Source: Endomychus coccineus (Eukaryota; Arthropoda; Insecta; Coleoptera; Endomychidae). From it: a DNA stretch of 64,000 nt. Location of the stretch: positions 164,398,388 to 164,462,387 of the forward strand of contig OY294068.1 of NCBI GenBank assembly GCA_958510875.1. Reading direction: 5' to 3'. Below the pieces are notes generated by a model. It was not told the origin of the DNA. It saw nothing but the letters and a program-made list of their open reading frames with translations, and ran no database searches. The position numbers and the translations under genes were made by a program. Shown here one piece after another: positions 37,901 through 50,500 of this stretch; position 1 is the first letter of the stretch; the number at the start of each line of letters is the position of its first letter.

Positions 37901-40900
37901 AGCGATAAAGATAAGGTGGACACGTTTGCAGTAAAACTATGAGTTGTAGCTTGTAACATCTGACTTGTGCTTTATTATTCGAAAAAACCTTGATGATGGA
38001 GTGGAGGTTCTGGAAAATTAAAACTTCGCAATTTAAATACACATACGTACACAAAAAATTAATTCAGGAATACCCTTATTGAAAAGAATATTTGTGTTCA
38101 TTCATATAATATTCAGTAAATTTATGTGTATCAAGATAATCATAGATAAACTGCGAAATTCACACTTAAATTATCCGAACTTTGAATATGTTCATATTAA
38201 CCAAGTAATTGTTATGCGAATAGGATGAATACTCGAATATTAACTGATACAACCAAGATGAAGATAACATTTTGACTCATTTCGAATATTTGTAGATGTT
38301 CAAATTCTCACTAAAATGCTATGATATAATCAATACTCTGAGATCTTTTTGGCATATTGCGTTGGGTCATCAGATTCAAAACATACTATTCTTCAAGGGA
38401 ACTCGAAGAAAAACATGCCAAGACCTTCCCCGTCGGCTGAGTTGAAATGCCAAACTATGCGTAGAGGTGTTGGATTGTTTCGTGGAGCGATATAGAGACA
38501 GGTCGTAGTGATGACTGAATGATCAGAGTTTCCCAATATTGCATGGCTTCTACTTCCTAGGGATCTAGATTGTTAGTGAGGAATAAGTCAAGCATATTGG
38601 CATGATGATAGTTGTTATCAGGGATCCAAACATAATTGTCCACAATCATCATAAGTGTTATACTGTTGACAATGGTCGTGATTGAACAATATCTTACATT
38701 TTTTTTAATAAACCACTAGTTCGTGATTGCCCAAACTATCATAATAGATAACTGTATCATCGACTATCTTAAACTAAACCCAGTGAGTGCCTCCATTATC
38801 CGACCTATTTAAATTAACTATTACGCAGTCGATTTTCCACGGACGTTACATGGCAGTTCATCACGCACGCATAAATAATCCTCTGAGATAGTGAATTTTC
38901 AGAGAGTTTTAGCAAGGTTTCGTAGATTGAGGTCGGTTAGAGGCCTTCTACCCAGATTACTCGTAGTTTTCTGGATACTCATTCAAATATAGACCTTTCC
39001 GTTTTTTTTAAATATAGACAGGATCCTCGTTTTTCCAAAGCTTCAGATTCCATTGTTTCATTATTTCTTTCAGTTTCTTCTAGGGTTTTTCGAGCTACTT
39101 TGCTATCGTTGAGAGCCTTAGCGATGCCTGCTCCATCTCCCGCCGATGCTCCAGCAGCTGATAGGGTAAATAGATGTATTAAAAATGGTAGAAATCCTCC
39201 AATCTTAGGTATAAGGATTACATCAGGTAATCGAAAATTTTTCCGACCACCTGCTTTTTTGAATTGTTTTCGTGCAACTTCCAAAGTTGTTTGAGATGTT
39301 TTCTTCAGATTGGATCGATCTTATTTCTTATAATTAGTCGGACCCCATAAATAATTGCAGTACCGAATCCAACCTTTTTTCTCATTCCCATTCCTAATTG
39401 CCTTTCTGCCTTCATAATCTTATTCACACCGAAAGCGGCAATCCTCTCTCCAAATTTCACGTTGCACAATCTATTATGTTCAAAATCATAATTTCCATCT
39501 CCCGTTAGAAATAATCCTTGTCCAAGAACTTGTTTGAAATTATTATTAAATATATTTGTATTTCACAGCCACATAAAAGAGGAGGTTCTACCAAACTTAT
39601 CCATTGAAGCCATCTTTATAACTGTGAAGAATTTGTCTTTACACATGGTTTTTGTTCAGTTACGTTAGCCTCTATCAATTCTTCTATTCCAGACATTATC
39701 TCGATGTGATGGTTTGTAACCAGCATACGAGGATGCAACAAAAAGGTTTAGTCTATATACAATTGCAAGTACGTCATCTCAATGGACGTATTCGATCGGT
39801 ATCTCGTCAAATGCAAGCATATCATTCTTGATATATGCATTTCCAGTATATGTTCTGACAGTAAAAATATTTTCAAAGGATAAGGGTGATTATTTCTCAC
39901 TTAATAGTGAATCCATTTTACAAAGAACAATTCAAAAATCGGAAGCACATTGACACATCATATAATGAAGATTTCAAATTTCTTCTAGAAATTCATTCAC
40001 TGATTAAATAAATCGTTTTGTGTTTGTAATTTTTGTGTAAAATAAAAGTATGCTTTATTGTTGACTAGTACCTTTGCGGTGATATATCACATGATACGAT
40101 GAACTGTCGTAGTGATGAGTAGTCGCGCTGTGAGTTGTCGGCGATAATAAGTCGGGAGATCAAATGTCGCACGATAAATTGACGGGATACTGAGGGTGGA
40201 TTAATGAATGGAAGAAATGTAGATGCCGGTAACTGTAACAAAATGTTTAAGTTCGCTTCTTGTTGAGAATAGAATTTGAAATTTACATATGTATACACCT
40301 ACGTGTTTAGTACAATAAATTTAATGCAAATAGAAGCTAAGAAAATGTTCCCGATTTTAGCTTTATAAGCTATTTCTGTATATCCTTATCAAAATCTATC
40401 AAGGTAAACCCACAAATTATGCAAAAAATTAACTGAATATTCATATTCGTCATAATACTAACCTCGTGGCGAGAATTATGTCTCCAATAGTTTGGTGCTT
40501 TTTGCCCTTCAAGTACAGATGAACCAGATAACCAATCCAGCTCTTGTTGATCCCTTGGACTGGTATAGCGTATATTTCCATTACTATCTACGATTGGAAG
40601 CTGTCTTCTTGATAATCTGAAAGGGATATGCATTTTCACACTTACTGTATTCCCATCATGTATGTTTTCAACTTTTCATGATAGTACCGGCGGTAAGAGG
40701 CGATATGTGACCAGTTTCAATTTTCTACTCTCCCCGACGAACAAAATACCCGGAACCTATTATTCTCCCATTCAGTTTATGACAAATGAAGCCAATTGTA
40801 ATTGATTTGAAATAACATCCCAACATTAATTTGTTTTCCACATTGTCTTAACGCGTCTTGCGGAACCCAAAATGCCTGTCACTTGGACAACAGTATTTTT

Positions 40901-41542
40901 CATTCTTACTTGGGATTTTTACAGGCACGCATAGTGAATACATGGAAATTAACTTTTTGTAAAATTTGTCTTGACATACTTCACACAGCAAAACTAGCAT
41001 CAAGCTATGTTCATATAGATGTACAGACAATGTGAATATATTTGGGTCCAGAAGAGTTCAACCTACGTTGAATTTTGATTGTACTCTTGTAAAAGAAAGA
41101 TACCCGAAGCTGTAGGCAGCTTGCATAGGGGTAGTTTGAAGCATTGAATTGACTCATAGCTAGAACGCAGGTGTGGAGCATTATTGAACGTAGTACTTGT
41201 GCAATACGAGATATTTATTCCTAGGGGTAAAACAGCGCTGGACCTGTGCGCATCTTTCGCGTTTCACGAAAAGTATTAGCTCCCTTCAAATCATTTAATG
41301 ACAGTTCGATAACATCCATAATTTAATCCGACGTAGAACTCGAGTGTGTCCTACTTCTGCAACAGAAGCAAGAGGAAATTGTGCTATTGGACCAACAGGG
41401 TAAGTGCATTTTGATTGCTAGAGAATTACTTTAGGTTGACTTCAACCTCTGAGTCGACAATATATATAAATAATATATATATATGAAATGGTTATTTAAC
41501 CTTCAAATTTTGAGTCTTGTGATTCCTCTCATCGGAGATCAC

Positions 41543-41583
<41 letters not shown>

Positions 41584-44500
41584 TCTTCTTTAATTCTAAA
41601 TGTTATCTATCAATCATCGCCGTGGTCGAGCGCGAAATCGGTCATTGTTCGGAGTTTGTGCTAATTAGCTCTCAGTGATTTCAAGTCTCTTAACAGAACC
41701 TGAGCAGGTATTCGCTCGCTGGCGGAAGGTGTAGAATAAGTGACATTGATAACCTTCTCCCAGGTTCCCACTTGGGTTGAACCTGAATTAAACCAGTATT
41801 TGAATTTATATGCTGTCATTTACATAACTAGATTTTGGACTAGCTTTATAATCATTTTTGTGTTGTTATGTACCAAATTTTGATAACTTCTTTCCAAAAT
41901 ATATTCATCTTTTAATTTGACCATCGAGTTTAACTGGTAATTGCCAATTACCTGTCAGCGAATACATCCTTCAGAAGGAACTTCTGTATGAACTGTATAT
42001 ATATAAATATATATTATACGTGATCCGAGGCGGTTCCTAGGGAGCAAGGCAACATAGTCAGAAAACGCTTCTGGGTTGAGTGGATCATACACCTAGCGGT
42101 GGCAGCTTTGAGGAAACTTGAGGGTGTGCAGGTAGCTCAGTGGTTCTAATCACTGCCGGTCGTGGGTTCGAATCCAGTGACTGCGGAATTTTTCCGATGA
42201 CTGGAGAAAGCGGAGAGGGAAGATACAATGTGCCGTTAAACCTAAGTGTCATCGAGACTGCCCTGGTTGCAGGATCGAGCCTACCACACGAGGTGCAGTG
42301 TTTAGTGGGTATTTCTGAGATGAATAAATTCGGGTATAACACGTCGATGAGGTATTATCGCTATCTGAAATAATGAATACCAAGCCGACTGTTTCAGTGT
42401 AGTTTTTGTATATCTCCAATGTATATCCAGCATATGGTTTCTGAAGAATTGGTTAATGTGGTTACGGAATTCATGACTTTTATTTGTTCTGTTTTCAGTT
42501 TTCTTATCCGTGTTTTGCAAGTATTCATCAGTTTGAATATCTTTATAACTTTTTTACGATGGTCTAGATAGGTTAATGAACTCGTAAGTGTAATATCGTC
42601 ATCATACGAATAGCATTCTTCTGAATAGAATCGAAGAGTTTTAGCCCATGTTTGGGGGCTGAACTTCAAACAAGTCAACAGTACTCCAAGACAGGTCGAA
42701 TCTGTGCTTTGTAGATAATGAGGAGCTGCTGGGATGTAAAGTCGCTCTTGGCACGGAATAGAAAACCGAATTTTCGCAATGAACCTCACATGATCGTCAC
42801 ATGAGAAGATGCTGTTGATGGTGATTCCGAGCATGAACATGGAAGACTTCATAGGAATTGTTGTACCTCACATCATCATGTTAGGGATTGTGGGATCTGC
42901 TTTCTTGGAGAAGACGCAAGCTTGAGGTTTGGTTGCATCTACTAGACTATCAGATTCTCATTTTAAACTCTTTGCAAGATCTCCATTAGTTGCGTCAACC
43001 TGTCTCTGTCTCGCTACTCTAGCTCCATTGAATGGTATAGGGACTCTAGACGAGAGAGCGATAGGAATAGTGTTCTTTCCTTCTTTTGGAATTGATCAGA
43101 CTCTAACTGTCTTCCAGCTGGAAGGAAACACACCAAGTTTGTATGAAAGGGTAAACAACCTGCAGAAAACTGATGTTAATTCTCATGGAAGAATTCTTTC
43201 AACTCAATAAAATCATTTTGTAAAGTAAATTATTTTGTCTCATGAGGATAAAATATCAAATTATGTGGTAAAATGCAAACTGGCCTAGGATTTAGCGTGA
43301 ATGATGGAACGGAGTTGTGAGAATCGATAAGTCATTAAGGTTGTTTGATATTTCTCCTACTCAAAGAAACTCAGGAACTAGCGAAATTAATAGAAAACAA
43401 AGGCTGGAAACATCCAATTTCTGCACGGAAAATCAATAAATCTGAAATAACATCCAATTGAAGTGTTTCTGATTGAAAACATCGGGTAACCTTCAAAAGC
43501 ATCATTAAAATTATAATAGATCCATAACAATACATCTGAACATTTTTGTGGAAAACTCTAGTCGTAATTCCGTATTCAATCATGAATGATGATAATTTAA
43601 TTTCGATACAATCAATGTCACTAACTCACCTCGATCTTATCACTTGGAGAATTTCTTGTTTGTGAGCCTCATTAGAAAGAAATTCTGCTGCAATCTCTAA
43701 TATCACAGAGTTTCCACCAACTTGCGCAAGACTTGCCAATGTTTCGAGTGCGGCATGACGTATCCTTCTTCTTCGATCACCCAATGCTAGCAAAGCCTTC
43801 CTTGTTGCATTGCCAATTCCCAGATCCGTACTTGGAAATAACCTACATGCAGCCATCAATATTTGCAGGGATCCTTCTCTTCCTCTACCGCTTTCGTATG
43901 GAAGCTCGTGGAGGAGATTTTCTGCAAATCAGAAAATAATTTTAATAATCATTAAAATTTAGTTTGTTATATCAACCTTGCTTATAATGTTGTTAAATAA
44001 AATAATCTACAAATGTTATCAAAACCTTTATATCAAAAATTAACTTCAGCTGTTACTATCAAATTCATTTTTTTTTTGACTACACGAAAGGAAAATCTAT
44101 AATATTCATCGAACATCGTATAATTCAGCGGTGGAGTGAAGGGACAAGCCATTTCAATGATTCTTCAATATTCGGAGGCTAGATGTGTCAGGAAAAACCT
44201 CACTCAGCAAAAGAGTTTCACAACTTCACATGAAATGGCAAATGAAATCTGGCAGAGGGAAGTTTGGTACGTCTCGAGCCTGACAGTATCTCTGTTTCGT
44301 ACCTCTGGCTTCATTTGCAGATATAGGGGCTCTAAAGGAGAAATCTGTATGAAATGAACTATCTAGCTGAGGGCGGGACAGCAGAAACAAAGATGGTGCC
44401 AAGACTGATCCATGCGGTAGGCGAGCGTTAATTGACACTGTATTGGTTGTGCCTCCGTCAACTGCCGCTGCAGTGATCATCTGAAAGAAAACCCAATAAT

Positions 44501-47500
44501 GAAAGTCATAGATGGGGCGGAAAACCATAAGGCGAAAATTTGACTAAAAATTATAGGTGTCTGCGTTTGGAGATGTTTAATGCTACAGCTGAAGATTCAT
44601 CATTTCTCATTAAATGTTAGCTACTATATTATTATTATTAATTATACATAATAATATTTGTAGAAGCTGAGAAAATATTAAATAATATTAGTATTACAAA
44701 ATACAACGGCAAATAGAAAAATGAATTTATGGTAAGACCTACATTGAACTACATCAACTGCTGAATAGCAGAGAATCAATACGATTTTCAAAAAAGTTCA
44801 CGGAAGGTATCAGAGTCCAACGCCTTCTATACACCAAATACTCTATTGCAAATAAAATATTGCCTACAGGATGTTTTATAATTTTCATGCCTTAAGTGAC
44901 CACGTGAACTCGGGTTCGCATTAATGTTAAATATATCACCGAGATTAACATGAAATGTATTTTGGAGGATTTTATACGTTGTGAGTAGATCACCACGTCT
45001 AAGTCTATCTTCTGCTTTAGGAATTTCACACAATCCCAATCGTTGCTGATAATCCGGACGAATAGTCCCAAACCGCATTCTCGTAGCTCTTCTCGGCACT
45101 GATTCGATTAATTTTCTATCGCCGCAAGGACTGGACACCACACCGAGCAACCAAATTCAATTATATGGCGGACATAGGTTTTATAAAGAAAGCATGAAGT
45201 TTGCACTGACAGATTGGAAAAAAACTTTGTTAAGCAGAAATATAGGAGTATTCGCCGCATGTCAGATTATCAGAGATAGAGTCTTTCTGTGAAGTAACCG
45301 TGCTTAACTGTAACCCATTAAGATGGTAGGAAATATGTGAATTGTTCTTTCCAATGTGAAATACAGTGCATTTGCTCGTATTTGATGGTATGAATGACAC
45401 CATTATAAAATGATGTCCAAATCACATTGAAGCGGATGGTGGTGTAATAGAGGGTTCGTATACAACTTGATATCGTCTGCATATTGCGAACATGTAGAGG
45501 AAACTAGTTGTGGAATATCGGAAGTATAGATTGAGAATAATAATGAACCAATCACAGATCCCTGAGGTACTCCGCTAACTACATCTACATATGATGAAAA
45601 GTTTGAACCAATTTTTATTCCGAATTTACGAGCAGAAAGAAAAGCTGATATCCACCTCAATAATTCACCCCGGAAACCATAGAGTTCCAATTTAGCTAGG
45701 AGGCGTAATTTGGAAACCTTATCAAAGGCTTTACTGAAATTCTGATAGATTACTTCCATTGGAATGTTATTATCTGTAGCCAGTGATCAATTATTCACAC
45801 ATAAAAGTAGGTTCGTTGATATAGACCTTCTAGGTAGGAACCCGTGCTGTTTTTTCGGAATAATATTGTGCTCACATTGGTTCTGAGTGAACAGGCATGT
45901 GAAAACTTATCAGAATGTCCTAAAAATCTGTCTCATATTTTTAAACGTTTCTTTTTATGGTTATCGTGAATTTTCCGTTACGTGTTCTGGGACGTATTTT
46001 TTACGTGAATCATGTTTTTCTCGAAAACGGTTTCAGGTGGAAATATCAAATATAGAATTTTGTTCATACCTGTACAAGATGTTCTTTTCATTGTGATAAC
46101 TGCTAGACGTACACCGTATGGTGCACCCATTCTTCCAATACCCCGTGCCACTTGTGGTAGACATTTTTTAATAACGGTAATAGGGCTCCGTTCCAGAATA
46201 TTGGTAAGAGCCTCTCTAGCACCATTCCTGTATCGAGATTGAGTTTCGTAAAGGAATAACAATTGCAGAAGGACTTTTGTGTTATGAGGTTCAAGGCTAT
46301 TGAGCAGCTCTGGATCCTTCAGGGAATTTACCATATGGTCGAAAGCGTTATATTTCTTTGCAAGATCCAGTTCCTAGAACATGATTCAGTTTTAGTTAGA
46401 TTATACAATACTATATTGATGGTTATGTTATCCAGCTGCAATTTGAAAAAAAAAATAGATATATTAACTATTGACATCACAGGAAGCAATGAAATGATCG
46501 GTAACTTGACATTACCTTCTTGTGAGCCAGTAGCATTTCTTAGGAAAACACCTACCGAAAGATTAACATCACAAAACGACTTTCAAGATGTAGTAAAGTT
46601 GTCATTAACTAAATGTTAGAAGATCTCATTTGAAAGACCAATATTTCATGTCACAACCTAGCCGACTCGTTAGTCTTTCGATGGACATGACTTTTGAAAA
46701 TCATATGAGCTGAACCAAGTCTGAAAAAGTAACGATGTCAGCTCAGCGCCAAAATATGTGTCAACCTAATTACAAAATCAAAAATTCCAGTTCGCTGGAG
46801 CTCAAGTAGAATTTCTAGACGATTTTTGAAAAGTAGAAATTTGGTTTCTCAATGTGTGGTGGTTTTAGTCGGCTTAGAAAAGATGAGTGCATTTGTTCAG
46901 AAATCAGAATGAGCTGTACAACTAGCATACCTGGGCCATTGGGGAAGACATTCGACAGGATCAAGTTTCCCAGTACTTCCGTACCGTTCAACATGTCGTA
47001 TGGCTTACCGGAGGCAGCTAGACTATAATCATGAATAATACGGATTCCACCGTATTCCAAAGAGATAAACCTTCAGAAGTAGTGTTGTACCTTTTTAGTT
47101 CTATTGAGGTATCTATTTGAAATAGTTTTTTTTTGGAGAAGAAATGGTAGAGGAGTTCACTTCCGATGTACGCTTCCAATTAGTCACCCATAATTCAAAC
47201 TCTGTCACGAAAAAAGACGCGGGAGCACGCAATAGTTGTTTGTACACCGCTGCAACTTCACTCACAGCAAGAAGACCTTCCTCAGTGTATATTGTAGAAA
47301 GTAAAAATGAAAAGACTCATCACATCTGAAGGAGGCTTTCAAATCAGAAATGATATTATCTCTCTGCTCTTCGAAAGTATTCCTCAGTAGACTGCCCTAA
47401 CTGATGTTTATCCCGGTGAATCTGTCTGGAAACAGTGCGCGGTACCGGCACCTCTACAACGAAATTTTCAGCAAACATATGCGTTGCAGATGTCAAAAAA

Positions 47501-50500
47501 TATATTGGCATTCTATTTATTCTGCTCGAAATCACTCCTAGTGTATTTGATCGCATCCGTTGTTCTATCCAAGCCTAATGAATACTGAAGGATACTCCTT
47601 TGAGAAACAGAAATAGTTGTAGGTTTAAACTAGTGATGAAATGTAAATCAATAGAAATAGAATAGATCTCGGCGTTCGACGACTAGCACGCAAAGCCTCT
47701 TAAAGCCGCTAGGGTCAGTCTACGACCAGCGCGCGAGCTACCTGCGGTATACATATTTGTGCTTCCACAATGAATTCTTTTAAATCTCCGACGAATTCAT
47801 AAATGTTTGAATGTGCACTGAAAAAGCATACGTTAAAGTCCGAATGAAATGATAAGAATGCATTTGTTGTTTCGCAATTCCAAATATTGCCTGTTGCCCA
47901 TATCTGTGGTGAATATTTTGCGTCGTTATACATGCAATTTGTCTTCAAATAACCTTCGAATCTTTCCAATTGTGACAAATAATCAACGTACGGTTCCATG
48001 ATACGATAGGCTTCTTGTACCTCGTCTGGTCGTAGAAAAGGTATGCCAAATGTACATCTGAGCCACATTCCAATTACAGATTGGTTATTCTTGTATTCTC
48101 GAACGAGATCAAATCCATGAATTTTCCTGAACCACGCCTGGGTGAGGTGGAATGAACAGCCATGGTTTATCAACCCAGGCCAACGTGATCTCAACTAATG
48201 TTGAATTGCCTATTCAAAATCCACAATAACCTTGTATGGAAAAAATATCCACGTATATTCCCAACCTTTATCAATTATTGATTGAAATAAAATGTCGTAA
48301 GTTGTTTTTGACAAACAAAACAACAGCGGTATTTAGTTGTTGTTTTTCACTCCATGGATGATAAAAAGTTGCTGGAAATGTTGGACACAATACTCAAGTG
48401 TGCCGTCCATATAGATCGTTCTCATTTGGCATGAAAACTGTAGACTTTGAATAGTTCCAAGCACTATTTTTTGGTTGACAGGATCGTTGATAAGGATCAT
48501 ACTTTCATTGTCTGGAGTAGAAATCTGATCATTCTGAATCATCCAATCAATACATTTATGAGTTTCTGCAATATCACTTGGAATGGCTGGAAATTCGGAT
48601 CTTCTTGTGTGAATGGTTCGACGGCGACATTGCAACTTATATATACATACCTCCTACGTTGGCCTGCGTTAATTTCACGGTCTTTTCTAGATATATAGTT
48701 ATCGATCACACGTAACCCTTCCCATTTTGCTCTTAACATGGATAACATGGTTGAAAATTAGAATAGATAAATTAGAATCAAATCTGAATAAAATATAAAA
48801 ATGTTGACGGAAAATTGAGAAAATAAGTCCAAATAGTAATTGATTGCATAACATATCTTGATGATGAGCTTTTTTAATCAAATCATTTGTTGTTGCAAAA
48901 GAATCTATCATATATTTGCTTATATTGAATACCAATGTATATTATGAATTTGGTTCAAGTTATAAAAAAAATCAAAAAAGGCTAAGATCCTCTTTTTTAT
49001 TATTTGATGAATTAAAAAAAATCTATTTGCAAAAAAAAATTGCATTTTAATTTTGTTTTGATCACATAAAAGAAGGTTACGGCTGCAGGTATACGGCAGA
49101 TAGCTCTGTGCTTTGTAGATTATGAGGAGCTGATGGGATGTGAAGTAGCTCTTGGCATGGAATAGAAAACCAAGTTTTCAAGAAGCGATTTTCGCAATGG
49201 ACCTCGAATGATCGTCCCATGAGAGAGTGCTGTTTGTGGTGATTACGAGCATGGATATGGAATACTTCATAGGAATGGTTGTACCTGACACTATCATATT
49301 AGGAATTGTGGGATCCGCATTTTCGGAGAAGACGAAAGCTTGAGTTTTGGTTGCATCAAACTCTACTAGATTATCAGATTCTCATTTCAAAATCTTTGCC
49401 AGATCTCCATTAATTGCATCAACCTGCCTCTGCTCGCTCCTCTGCCTTCATTGGATAGTATAGGGGCTCTAGATGAGAAAGCGGTATGAAGTGTACCATC
49501 ATCTGCAAAGCCGTGAACGGGACAGGTGGTATCTTCCAGCAGATCGTTTAAATGGAGCATAAACAAAATTGGTGCTAGGACAGATCCTTGTGGAGCATAA
49601 GCGTTGATAGACATCATAACGACGATATGCTGTTTGTTTTGAAGCGACGAGATCTCTGTGGCACATTGCGTTGGGTCATCAGATTCAAAACATACTCTTC
49701 TTCAAGGAAACTCGGAGATAAACATGCGAATACCGTTCCAGTACAAACTAATAGTGAAGGTGTTTGATTGGTTCGTGGAGTCATATAGGGACAGGTCGTA
49801 GTGATAGTGAATGGTTAGAATTTCCCAATGGTGGCCAAACCTTCCCTTCATAGGGATCTGGATAGTTAGTGAGGAATAAGTCAAGCGTATAGGCATAATC
49901 ATAGTTGTTATCAGGGATCCGAGACCATAGGTAATGGCAAAGACCTCAGCCTGTCACCCTGCGTCATCCACCTGATTCGAAAAATCGAGCCAAGCGGAGT
50001 TGTGAACGTTGAAATCCCTCATGTTGATAATTTCAGCTGCTGGATAGTTCTGCTGAATGAAGAGAAAGAAATTCAAAGAATTGACCATGAGGTGGTTCAT
50101 TTGGTGCTAAATGAAGCCAACAGAAAAATTTTTGTTTGTTTGTGATTATCAAACTTGAACCGCGTCACATCGAATTCTTGTGGTTCTAGATTCTCGTATT
50201 CTCAGCTCGGTGTCATGAGAGATCATTTCTAGAATGGAGACTGATACCTCCTTTAAATCTGAAACGAGTCTAGATCTCGTAGTCTGGGCAGAGCATATCG
50301 GTCGGTTTTTGTGGATGGATTGACCTTTGTCTCGGTTATATGTCTGGTTTATCTGTCTGCAGGTGGTAATGAACATCATTTATGTTCTTGCTAAGACCTT
50401 GAATGTTACAGAGGTATGTCTTCAAGTTCATATTTTTCAATATTGAACCCCCTCAAGCAACCTTCGCCCGGAAATCCGAATGGAGAGGTATTTTTCTTCC

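Noticed and set aside
42133..42180. Functional tRNA gene
   Set aside because: Boxes A and B are present, but the anticodon stem and loop are missing, and no acceptor stem pairs with the 3' side.
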